From contig NC_090126.1 in assembly GCF_023973825.1 (NCBI RefSeq), positions 1,721,001 through 1,785,000 on the forward strand: a stretch of DNA of 64,000 nt, given 5' to 3'. How positions within the stretch are numbered: the first letter of the stretch is position 1; each line of letters starts with the position of its first letter. The position numbers were made by a program, and so were the translations under genes. Under the pieces are notes generated by a model. The model had not been told where the DNA came from and ran no database searches. It saw only the letters and a program-made list of their open reading frames with translations. The stretch comes from Plasmodium brasilianum. Taxonomy: Eukaryota; Apicomplexa; Aconoidasida; Haemosporida; Plasmodiidae. Below, one piece after another: positions 1 to 10,700 of this stretch.

Positions 1-297
1 AAAGAGAAATTATCTTTCATATGAAAAAAAAAAAAATTAAAATAACGATGAAAATACAATAAAACAAGTTTTTGCAAATATTTAATCGGAATTTCGCATA
101 CAATAAGTTACAACAATTCAAAAAAAAATTAGAATAAATATATTTTTAAAATAAATAAATAAATAATACATGTTTTGTTTTTTGTCAGATTTTAGAGGCA
201 TGTTATATACTCTATTAAATTTAATTTATAGTAGAAAAATACTATTTTTTGCATTCTTCTGTTAAGTTAAATAAAATATGTTTAGATATAAAAAAAT

Positions 298-413
298 GAC
301 TCATCACTTAGTGTTCCCGAGCGGTCTCCCACCTCAGTACTGGCCAAGCCTTACAGTGCTTAACTTCAGAGTTCTGATGGGATCTGGTGTGGCCACTGTA
401 GTATGAACGAGTC
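298..413 (-). rRNA. 5S ribosomal RNA (copy 1)
   Basis: Read on the minus strand, this 116-nt segment is a eukaryotic 5S rRNA. It contains the conserved core CCCATCAGAACTC and the box-like GGTGGGAGACC, and its ends pair (GACTC with GAGTC, extendable to about 8 bp) as helix I. An A run on the plus strand at 291-296 gives a T run just after the 3' end, a normal Pol III stop. It is an RNA of the large ribosomal subunit. A second, identical copy lies 381 bp away in the same orientation. P. falciparum carries a short tandem cluster of 5S genes, so another copy may lie beyond the left edge (inference). Confidence 0.96.
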
Positions 414-794
414 AATAATAAAAATAATTTACACTGTTATATTCATTTTTTCTTCGTAAATTATATAAAAAATAAAAAAATATTCAAATTTTACTTATAT
501 TTTTTCTTTAAAAATTATGTAAGCTGCATTTGTATATTTCAAAAGCACTAATTTAATTTGTAAATTATTATTAAAAATTGTAAAAAAGCTGAAGATTTTT
601 TTTTTTTATGAGGCTTTTACTTACGCTCTTATATTTCGTACTACCCTTTAATGAAGTACCCATGTGTACATATTTTTTAAAAAAAAAGTAATCACAATTT
701 ATTTATTTCTCTCTCTATATACTATTATTTAAAAGTTCGATTGGAATACTTAAAGTATAAGTATAAATATAAAAAAGTTTTGAGTAAAAAAAAT
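414..794. other. 5S intergenic spacer
   Basis: AT-rich spacer between the two 5S copies. I see no gene, only the T-run terminator of the right-hand copy (A run at 786-793 on the plus strand). Unlike the 5S coding units, the spacers flanking the two copies are not similar to one another. Confidence 0.7.
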
Positions 795-910
795 GACTCA
801 TCACTTAGTGTTCCCGAGCGGTCTCCCACCTCAGTACTGGCCAAGCCTTACAGTGCTTAACTTCAGAGTTCTGATGGGATCTGGTGTGGCCACTGTAGTA
901 TGAACGAGTC
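795..910 (-). rRNA. 5S ribosomal RNA (copy 2)
   Basis: By eye this 116-nt unit is base-for-base identical to the copy at 298-413, on the same strand, with the same helix I ends and a plus-strand A run (786-793) serving as a Pol III terminator. Identity of the transcribed unit alongside unrelated spacers suggests homogenisation or selection of the RNA itself. Confidence 0.96.
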
Positions 911-1996
911 AACATAATAATTAAATTCTTTTCTCATATCTATACAATTTTAGGAATATAAAATTTTTAACCCATGTTCTCAGTGTATATGTAATTTTTT
1001 CATATACAAGGACATATTTATTGTTCAAAAAAAAAAACTTTTTTTATTAACTTTTTATTCCTTATACTTTAACCTTTATAAGTATTATTAACAATAAACA
1101 ACTCAGTACTTGAATAAAGATTTCATTTTTATCCTACTAACACTACAATAATTATGGCAGTAAAATATTTAAAGGTTTATAACATTTTTCATTTTATTGA
1201 ATAATTAAATTCTTTATAAAAATTAATTTATTTTAGTTATTTTTAGGATTATAATAATATATATTCATTATAGTAGAAAATTAATATTGGAATATAGAGG
1301 TAAAATCTTTTTCCTTCAAATAAATTGCAAAAAAAATTTTATATGTTTATATTTTTTTTTATAAAACTATTACTTTATATAAGGTTTTTTTTTGAAAGGG
1401 TTACTTATTCATGTTAACAAAAAAAGAAAAAAAAAAAAATTTCCTTTTCACATTTGGAAGTATATATTTCATCAGATTTTAAAATTATTAAATAAATGTG
1501 TTCCCTATTCATCTAAAATGTAGCATTATTCAATATTTACAAAAAATTCAGACTTAATTTGTACCTTATCAAAATATTAATTGAAAAAAAAAATATTTAT
1601 ATGAAAGGAATGATTAACCTTATTCGTATGAATATTCTTCGCCTGATTTAAAACATGAACAACATACAGCCTTGAGCAAAAATAAAAATAAAATAACAAT
1701 ATTCCTAATTTTCAGCATAAATAAATAAGTTTATCGAGTTGTGTGTGTGTACACAATAGAAACATAGGTTAAGGGACTATTTGATAATTCATGCATTTAC
1801 ACTTTATACATATATATGTTAATATGCACATGTGTATAATTTAATAATTAATTGTTAGAATATTAAACATATGTAAAAGATATAGATATATATACGAAAT
1901 TAATCAAAAGAAATAAAAATATTAATATATTTTTTATTGTCACATCTTTATATAAAGACTAACTATTTCATCGAAATTTATTTAAAAATTCTATGT
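911..1996. other. Intergenic region, 5S to tRNA-Pro
   Basis: About 1.1 kb of AT-rich DNA without a supportable gene. It holds homopolymer runs and a GT run ending in the palindrome GTGTACAC at 1747-1754. That octamer contains the GTAC core favoured by the ApiAP2 factor AP2-G (family knowledge), but a single occurrence is weak evidence. Confidence 0.6.
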
Positions 1997-2068
1997 GGGC
2001 TACTCCGGGAATCGAACCCGGGACCTCTCCCACCCTAAGAGAGAATCATACCACTAGACTAAGTAGCC
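1997..2068 (-). tRNA. tRNA-Pro (anticodon AGG)
   Basis: The minus strand folds into a complete 72-nt tRNA. The acceptor stem GGCTACT/AGTAGCC is perfect, the D arm is short, the anticodon stem CTCTC/GGGAG encloses loop TTAGGGT (anticodon AGG), the variable loop is 5 nt, and the T arm CCGGG-TTCGAAT-CCCGG is perfect. The discriminator base is C. The internal A box (TAGTCTAGTGG) and B box (GGTTCGAATCC) are intact and there is no intron. It inserts proline at CCU and, by wobble, CCC codons. It sits on the same strand as the 5S genes, forming a small Pol III block. Confidence 0.97.
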
Positions 2069-2524
2069 TCGTTTAATAATAATGTACATTATACTCATAG
2101 ATTTAAATAATAGTATAATAATTTATTTTTATTATTAAGTATTACCAAAGCATTACTATATTTTGAAGATTCCAAAAAACACAATATATCCATTACTAAT
2201 TACTAAGAAAAAAAAAATTTCCTTAAAATTAATAGGGCATACGTATATGTAAAACAAAACTAAAAATTATAATTACAATACAGCGCACAATGAACACGTT
2301 ATATATTATAAATAAAGATTTTAAAAAATTATTAAACATTACCGAATTATATTAAGTTCAGTATATAATCGCTTGTTCATTTTTTTAACTATTATTGAGA
2401 TATGGATTAAAGTTCGTAATACATACTTACAAATAAAGGAGAGTTTACATAAAGTAATAAAACAAAAATCTTTTTAAATTCGTAAAAAATTACAATTTTT
2501 TTTATGACGTATGTTCACTTGCAC

Positions 2525-2557
<33 letters not shown>

Positions 2558-3154
2558 ACATTAAAAAGTGCTATTTATTTATAGGTATTATTTTAATATT
2601 AGGAGAGTTCATCCTCGTTCTTATTTACTAAAACAGTTCACGCATTTCTTTTATTCCAAAATTAAGAACACTACTGCAAACTTAATATAGAAGTAGGTAG
2701 GACTGTTCAATTTTGACATGATTTTTATATATACGTAACGAGCGATATCTTTAAGTACTGAATGGATTACAAATGGCGCTTAAAAATAAAATTGAACAGT
2801 TAATACTTTGTATGATATGTAATATTCTATGTTTCAGAACATATCATTTATTATTATAATAGACAAATGATGGTGGTTCTTTCTTTTTAACAAAATATAA
2901 AAATTAAAAATAATGAATTAATAACAAAAAAAAGAAGGAACAAAATATTATATATTATAAAAAATAAAATAAAATATACAAAAACAAACATATACTATTA
3001 ACCAAAAGTAGTAGCTGAATTATGCATAAAATATAAGGACAGCTGTTATCAAAACAACAATTATTTTAACAAATTGATGTACTAAAAAAGTAAAAATTAT
3101 AATATATGTGAAGTTAAATATTATAACACTGCAATATTTTTTTAATATTCTATT
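2069..3154. other. Intergenic region with a possible structured RNA
   Basis: No protein gene is visible. From about 2530 to 2880 the base composition is less extreme than in the flanks. A 13-bp perfect inverted repeat (2702-2714 with 2788-2800) closes a loop of about 73 nt. A dinucleotide run of AT and then AG lies at 2526-2558. Confidence 0.5.
2702..2800. ncRNA. Possible structured ncRNA (13-bp closing stem)
   Basis: ACTGTTCAATTTT at 2702-2714 is the exact reverse complement of 2788-2800. Adding G-U wobbles at both ends gives about 15 bp. Inside, AGCG (2741-2744) can pair with CGCT (2777-2780). I find no C/D, H/ACA, Sm-site or U-snRNA signatures, so the class is unknown and the strand cannot be chosen. 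It could equally be the trace of a small inverted-repeat element. Confidence 0.25.
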
Positions 3155-3565
3155 TTACGAAAGCAGTTTATTTACAAGTTCTTCTATGGATATATACTTT
3201 TCCTTATATGGATCAATAAATTTCTTAAAACTTTTATAATCCTCATCACTTAAAACATCACTTACAGCCATTACTAATAAAATTAGTGAATCTACCGATA
3301 ACTTACCATTGCTACATTTATCTAATTTTCTTAAAATGCGTGTTAGTTTCTGCTTTGGTGTGCTTGATCTTAAATGTATCTTTGCTATTTTTGAATAATC
3401 CTTCAATGAATATTTTGTAGAATCCTCTTCCTTCAACTTACTATTATCAAGTTCAACACCTATGAACCTTAAAGCATAAACTAACTCATTATGCGAAATT
3501 AAACCGTCAATATCTCCATCTATTATGTTAAACGACTCCTTAATTATGGTATCTGTACTAGACAT
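3155..3565 (-). CDS. Calmodulin-like EF-hand protein
   Basis: Single-exon gene for a 136-residue protein. The first EF-hand loop (about residues 17-28, DGDIDGLISHNE) has every calcium ligand of the canonical 12-residue loop, including the Gly at position 6 and the Glu at position 12. Two further loop-like segments are degenerate: one around residue 82 (DKCSNGKLSVDS, lacking the final Glu) and one near residue 117 (DPYKEKYISIEE, lacking the Gly). The size and bilobed layout resemble calmodulin or a myosin light chain with one working site. It probably acts as a small calcium-sensing or target-binding subunit; the partner is unknown. The A/T-rich upstream sequence and the absence of in-frame splice signals support the start at 3565. 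The position next to tRNA-Pro fits the calmodulin-like gene I recall at this locus in P. falciparum. Confidence 0.85.
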   Translation of the reverse strand: MSSTDTIIKESFNIIDGDIDGLISHNELVYALRFIGVELDNSKLKEEDSTKYSLKDYSKIAKIHLRSSTPKQKLTRILRKLDKCSNGKLSVDSLILLVMAVSDVLSDEDYKSFKKFIDPYKEKYISIEELVNKLLS

Positions 3566-4034
3566 TGTGCTGTAACAATTAATTCCTATAATATGATATT
3601 GACGTTACCAAAAAATAAAATAAACATAAAAATACACATACATATACATATATATATATATATACCTATATTACGTATATATAATCGCTACAAAAAAATG
3701 AAAATGAAAATAAGACATAAAAATTTAACAGATCTTACCAACACTTAATTTGAAAATGAAAAAATATAAGTTATACTTTTTTTTTTTTTTGCTAATAAGT
3801 TTAATTAAATTTTATAATAATTCTTGATTTTAATATAGCTGCTATAAATAAAACGAAGGTTTTTTTTTCATGATAAAAATTGTGGGAAAACGCGGAAAAT
3901 ATATGATTTTGTTTTAGTTTTTCAGAAAATTCGTTTCAATTTATATTTTTAATTATATTTTAACTTTTTTTTTTTTTTCAAAAAAAGCTATAATATTTTT
4001 AACCAAAATAGCCAAACTGTTCATATTTGTTCAT
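3566..4034. other. Intergenic region between two minus-strand genes
   Basis: AT-rich spacer with (TA)n at about 3648-3662 and T runs near 3778-3790 and 3965-3979. I see no gene. It must hold the promoter of the EF-hand gene and the 3' end of the next gene. Confidence 0.6.
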
Positions 4035-5071
4035 TCAAATTTCTTGAATAAGATCTTTTTCATGTTGCTCATCTGATTCCTACATGAACATTCAGGAAAA
4101 AAAAAAAAAAAATAAAAATAGTTATTTTTATTTATTTAAATTTTTTTTTAATATTTTATTGCTCTCAAAATTTACGTAATATATATCTGTTTTAATTTGT
4201 GGGTTGGCGTGAACACCAAAATTTATATATTTTTCTGAACATAAAATTAACTATATGCTTTTGGATTATAATTCTTATTATATAAACAATTCTAAACTTT
4301 CTTTTGTTAAAAGAAATATTCATTACACTTATAATTCCACAAATATATATAAAATCAACAAATGCGTAAACTTTTATATACTAGGATATGTGTGCAAAAA
4401 TATATGATACATAAATAAGCGTTAGCAAAGAATACTCTCTTTTTTGACCAAAATTTTTATTTACCCGATTTACAACTTCAGACACTGTTATATTCATGTC
4501 ATTCAGTTTACATTCACTTAAATTTTCATTGTGAACATCGAAAATACCCATGGAAACATCTACACAAAGTAAAATATAATGAAATTGTCTGAAATAAACA
4601 TAAGATACACGATGCTAAGTAAATACTTCTTCGTTGCGAATACGGGAAGAAATATATAAAAAATAAAAAAATAAAAAATAAATAAATAAATAAATAAATA
4701 AGAAATATGTTACCCATAACAACACATGCTTTGTCATTGTTGTAATTGGAATGATCAAGAATATCCTTGTCAATTATTATACTTTCTGCATCCATACTGT
4801 TTATATCTTTATTGGATTTTTCCATTTTTGACAAGAATTCTTTACATTTTTCTACGGAAAAATTACTCATTAAATTCTTGTGCATATATGGCTTTTCGGC
4901 TTTTAATTTCTGCTGCGAATGTGTTTTGTCTGTTTCACTTGGATTTTCATTGTTAAACAGAAGAAACCTATTTGAAGAGCTTTCTTCGAATTGATCATCT
5001 AATAAACTTTCTCTTAAAAGTTCACTGTCCCTTTGTGCTTCTTTTTCATTATCTTTTTGATTTTCATTCAT
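4035..5071 (-). CDS. Conserved Plasmodium protein, 3 exons, unknown function
   Basis: I assemble three exons: 5071-4714, 4559-4465 and 4079-4035. Junctions are G|gtaaca (phase 1), then tttgtgtag|ATG; CGG|gtaaat (phase 0), then catgtag|GAA. Phases agree throughout and the product is 165 residues ending in DLIQEI. The N-terminal 120 residues are hydrophilic, acidic and Lys/Asn/Glu-rich; no membrane segment, signal peptide or known motif is visible. The short C-terminal exons are acidic (SECKLNDMNITVSEVV). An unspliced reading would run into intron sequence coding a Phe/Tyr/Leu tail, which I reject. Coding support is good but I do not recognise a family. Confidence 0.75.
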
Positions 5072-5711
5072 ATTTAAGTAAGCATGCGTTGAACAAAAAT
5101 AAATTTATGATTATATCAATTAAGGTTAAATTAAAATAAAAAAGATTTTTATTTCAATTTTAAAATAACAATACAAATTAGTGAAAAACAAATTTTCTAT
5201 AAAATAAGTTACATATTGCCCTTTTAAGCAATTAACTTGCGTGTAGCTGATTGCTATATAAAAATGTTATGCAGATTTTTTTCAAAGTTTTATATCATAT
5301 AACCATGCTTTTTACATTTAATTTAAAAAAAAAATAACTAGCTATAAAAATATGTTTTTCAATGAATATATGAGGATGTTTGACTTTCTTTTTTTTTTTT
5401 TAATTAATTAAAAAAATATGGCATATAAAATAAAGTTCAAAATAAAATTGACTTGCTTTTTTGTATATGTTTTTTTCAGCGTATGCTTAACTCTCATTTT
5501 GCAGTGAAAATCTATATATTTAGATATATATAATATGTAAAATAAAATTCAAGAGCAGAAGCACAAGATGGCATAAAATGACATAATATTATTTATATAT
5601 TAGGACGTGTCGACCATTTTATAAACTCTACATAATATACTAAATGACTTTATATTTTTATAAGAATAATAAAAAAAAGTGCATGAAAAAAGTGGATTTA
5701 TCCATAAAAAA

Positions 5712-6022
5712 ATGGAACTATGTAAAAATTGGCATGTGAATTTTTTTAAGGGAGAAAAGATATTAACATATGTGCTTTTCTCAAACTGACAAACGTGTTT
5801 ATATATAAACTATACAGAAATTTATGTATCTATACACATGTATACATTTATATATACATACATGTGCAAATATATTTATATATTCTATCCTTTTTTGTAG
5901 TGGCACAATTAAACATGCAGAAATTTTCTTATGTGCACCAAAATGGGAATATAAAGGAACTCAAAAAAAAAAAAGAAAAAAGGAATAAGCTTAGAAATGA
6001 ACTTGAGAAAACATTTATATAA
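5712..6022 (+). other. Candidate two-exon small ORF (43 codons)
   Basis: A possible exon 5712-5721 (ATG GAA CTA T) is followed by donor gtaaaa. A good acceptor (ttttttgtag) at 5891-5900 opens 5901-6022 in matching phase. The product would be 43 residues, with a Lys/Glu-rich tail (KEKRNKLRNELEKTFI). The second exon is less AT-rich than its surroundings, but it includes an A12 run and no homology is evident. It could be a short untranslated or regulatory transcript. Confidence 0.2.
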
Positions 6023-7504
6023 ATAATGTAAATATTTTAATACTATATCTATAAATAAACGGAATTCACTGGAGTTCTCGCATTGTTGCTGAAGCCGCAC
6101 TTTTTGCATGGTAAATTAAAATGTATGAAATATTTTTTTATTCATTCATATGAATGTGCAAAAAAAAGTGTATGTTTTTTTTCATACATCATTTAAGGAT
6201 ATATTAATTATTTCTCTTTTTTATAGTATTGACTTGAGTCCATGAAGATGATGGAAAAGACATATATAACAATTTTTTGTTTATTTTATTTTATTTTTTT
6301 TTATTTGTTGTTGTTCATTCTTGTTCTGTTTGGCTAAATTAAGTCTTATAAGATAAAAAGTTGTTGAATTATGGTTGTCTCCTATATATAAAATTGTTGT
6401 GGCATTTTAATCAGATATTTTTTCCTCATCCATTATATTAATAACTATGATTTATATATACTAAACCCTATATAAAAAACTTATATATTTTAAAATAAGA
6501 ATACTGATGTGCACTGTTATAAAATTTTAATGAATAGAAACTCTTAATGAAATAATCGTTTTTTTAAAATGTTTATGTATTTTAATTTTTGCATTATGAT
6601 GAAAAGTATTCATTTCTTATTACACAAGAATATATCACAATTTATTGCGTATTAAAAAAAGAGCAACTATATATATATAATTACTTCGTGTAAAATTATT
6701 TAAATAATACGAAATTTTTATTATTTTCTTTTTTTTTATTTTTGCATGCTAAATCATAACATGAACATTGCGTATCCACATATATGGCAGCTTTATGCAA
6801 GAAGCATGTGGACATGCAATTTTGAAAAATTCAAATCGAGTATATCGACAACCGAATAAATAAATAAATAAATAAATATATATATATATATAAAGTTCTC
6901 TATGCTCTTATTCTTTCATTTCAATGTAAGAAAAAATATTATTTGACATTTTAAAAAATTGCTGTTTGACTAAAATTAACTAATTTTTAAATATTTATAT
7001 TTACATGTAAAAAAATTCTTTCATATTTATTGTAGGTTATGTTTATCCTCCTATAGATTTTCAGCAGTGAAGATTAACATACGCGCATATATATACACCT
7101 GTATATACGTATATACATATATATATATATATATAGTTATTTAAAAAAATATAGATGTTAATATATAGGTTTATAAAGTACATTTGCATATGTTCTCGTC
7201 GTTTGAGACTGTTGGTAAAAAAGCACAAATTTTTACATAATTTGTAAATATCAATGTGAAATAATAAGTTAGGATTCAGAAAACCATGCAAGTGTTCTTT
7301 GAAAATTTATACCTCTTCTTCTATTTTCCTGAATTTCTATTTTTCATGATAGAAAAAAGTTTATATGTGCGTGTTTATGTTACACCATCGTTATCTTTTT
7401 AAGTAGATCTGTGCAAAGTATGCAACACAATTAATATTTTTTTTTAAGAGTATATTTTTTAAGAAAATATTTTTAAATGTTATTGTTTTATTATTCGAAA
7501 GTTA

Positions 7505-7655
7505 AAATTAAGGACATACACATATTAACATATAAACATGTTAAAGTACGCACATACTAACATATATACATATTAACTTATACGCATATTAACATATACA
7601 CGTATTAACATATACACGTATTAACATATAAACATATTAACATATATACATATTA
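7505..7655. repeat. Degenerate minisatellite upstream of LISP1
   Basis: Repeats of about 16-20 bp built on CATATTAACATATA(C/A)AC are followed directly by (AT)n to 7706. It lies 150-300 bp before the LISP1 start, in its promoter or 5' leader. Confidence 0.75.
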
Positions 7656-7712
<57 letters not shown>

Positions 7713-7799
7713 CATTAAAGTAGGAAAAACTACTTAAGGCTTAAGAATAAGGGAGAAAACAGTTGAATCCGATTTTTTTTTTTTTTTACTTGTTAAAAT

Positions 7800-10700
7800 A
7801 TGAAACTAATTATTCTTTACGTTCTCGGTTTGTTATTCTTTTTATCTAACAATGTGCAATGTAAGAAAAAAAAAAATAAGATACTTAGTAATATACCAAA
7901 GAATAGTAATCTACTTGACTGTCTTTCATTTATAGCACATGGTGATCACCGAAATATATTGTCTGAAGTTAGCGATTCGCTATTGAAGAAGCTAGAAAAT
8001 AATGAATTGGTTACAAAGGACATGTTATTATCCACACTGAGGTCATTAGAAAATAAGTACAAGGAAACAGATGATGATTCAAAAAAAAAGGGAATTGAAA
8101 AATTAGTGGTAGATATTAAAGAGGCCTTAAAAAAAAATTATACTAATAATAGTAATAGTAATAATGTGGAAAATAATGAAGAAGATATAAAAAGTAAAGA
8201 AATAAATAAGAAATATTTTTTATTAAAATTAGAAAATGCTTTTATCAAAAAAGATCTTTCTAATTTTAAAAGAGTTAATGAAGATATCAAACTAAGAAAA
8301 ACATATTTAGATAAAAAATTCAAAATATGTAGTACTTCAAGTGAACAATTATTATCTGGGGCTCCTGGAAAATTAAATTTATCTGATAGTAGCATAAAAG
8401 AAATAGATTATCCATCATCTATTAAAATCGTAAATCAATTAATTCCTGAAGAATATTCTATCTCAAATAACACATTGGGGTCACCACATTTTAACAAGTT
8501 AATAGATTTATATAAGCCTTTACTTGATTTCAATATAGATTTGATAAAAAACGATTTGAAAAATGAGTTACAGACTTATGAAGATTCTAAAAATGAAATC
8601 TCCTTTATAATACGTGATAGTAAATATAATAAATTGAAAAAATTCACGTTTACTGTTCCTATGAGTAGAATGCCAGATGCTAAACCTAATGACGAAATGA
8701 AAAAAGAAATTACAGACAAAAATAGGATTTATACATATGTGATTAGTAAAGCGGATAGAGACAAAATCCCAGAAGAATATATTCTTAGTAGTCATTTAGG
8801 GAAACCTTTACATATTAAACCAAAGAGAACTAAAAAGATTATAAAAATTCCCGTTAAAAAAAAAAAAAAAAAAATATAAATGATAACATACAAATTAATG
8901 TTAAAGCACCAATAAAAGTTGGCCATTTGTTTTTAAAAAAAAATGAGGAAGATAATATGACAGAGATACCCCTCAATGAATGTCACATATATTTGAAAGA
9001 TATTGCACAAGGAGCGGTGGATTCATCATCTTTATCACAATCATCGTCGTCATCGCCTTCCCCATCTTTTGCAAAAACGCTTGAGGGTCCAGTTGAGCTT
9101 TTAACAGTGATAAAACCACAGTCAGATTGTGATATATTAAAAAAAATAATAATCCAAAGGATTATACATCATGAACCGATGAGTAATAAACAATCAAAAG
9201 ATGGGAATTTTTCTCCTGAAGGAAATTCTATACAAAAATTTCCCGAATGTTCTCATCGCATTTGTCATTCTTGCTTTAATTCTTTACCGCTAATACATTT
9301 TAATTATCCATCGGGTGGTTTGTATTGTATGGCACGTCCTACTTATGAAAATAATTCATATAATAAATATGATTTTAATGAAAAATTTATTAATTTAAGT
9401 TATGACAAAAATTGCCTTATATGTATTCCCAGTAGTGCCATAAACAATTTTTTGTGTAATTTAAATCAAGATGACAATTCAGAAAAGGAATATAACCAAA
9501 ATGTCAACAATGATTTTCATACTTACAAAAAAATTTACATACACAGTGATACATGTCTAAATTGTGATCCTAAAAATAATCATATTTTTTCTTTTCTTCA
9601 TAATAGTAAAACATGTCCATATTGTAAACATAACAAAACATTCAAAAAAGAAAATAGTAGCTCTAAAACCGTAAGCACGTTTAACGCAGATGCTTCACAA
9701 CAAAATGATATACATGGACAGGGTGTATCAAACTTTATCATTGTAAACGATAATGAAAATTTGGAAACAGTTTCAAATGAAGAGGATGGAAATGAAAATA
9801 AGGAAAAACCATCTTTTATAAATAGACTTCATAATGCAAGTGGGGGCGATACAAAAGAAGATAACAGAAAATATGGCACATATATGTACAGTAGTGAAGG
9901 GGACTCAAGGAAATACGACGATAAAGTTGACATGAAAGGAAACAATAATAGTGAAGTACATAATGGATTAAGCAACCGTATAGTTTATCTAAGTAGTAGC
10001 TGCTTTGACACGACCAAGTTAAAGGTAGTTGGCCGTGATGATCAAGATGAAGATGAAGGGGAGGATATAAATAACATCGATGTAGTTAAGGAATATGTAG
10101 GTAAGGAAGATACAGGTAGGGGTGCAGTAGATAGCAGGGGTGCAAACAGTAGCGGTGAACATATAAGCGGTCCAGATAACAGCGATTCAGATGAGAATTT
10201 ATCACAAGAAGAAATCGACGATCTAGATAAGGAAAAACTTGAAATAGAAGACGAAAATTTCAAACAACAAGAAGATTCCAAATTTTACAGTTCTAATCAA
10301 ACAAATGAAGTGGGTAATAGTAATATGAGCTACTTGAGAAAATTATATTATAACACTGTTCATGAACAGGGTAATAATATGGATAATAATGAAGAGGAAG
10401 TTTTTCTTTTCAATATAAGATTCATATATAAAACTAGTTTTTTTGGAAAAAAAAAAATAGTAAATGCGTACTTAAAAACATCAAAGGTAGATATTAGCTA
10501 CAACAAAGAAAAAATACTTTATTTATTTGAAAATTTATTTAAAAAAGTATTCAAAGACATAGATTATAAAATTAAAGAATCATTGGTACATTTGTCCCCA
10601 ATAATAGAAGACTATGAGATTACAGGATATGATATGGATTTTGGGAAAGTACAAGCTCATTATGCAGGATCTATAAATATGTTTAAGCATTCAATTTTTG

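Larger units (their letters stand above)
5072..7799. other. Large divergent intergenic region upstream of LISP1
   Basis: About 2.7 kb between the divergent starts of the 165-residue gene and LISP1, expected to hold both promoters. It contains a candidate two-exon small ORF (5712-6022), a locally GC-richer patch at 6058-6112 followed by a donor-like gtaaat, an acceptor-like tttttatag at 6218-6226, microsatellites at 6852-6892, a tandem repeat at 7505-7655 and an (AT)n run at 7662-7706. Confidence 0.6.

Noticed and set aside
1601..1680. Possible C/D snoRNA (ATGATTA and CTGA boxes)
   Set aside because: The C box is imperfect, the spacing is short and no terminal stem is present.
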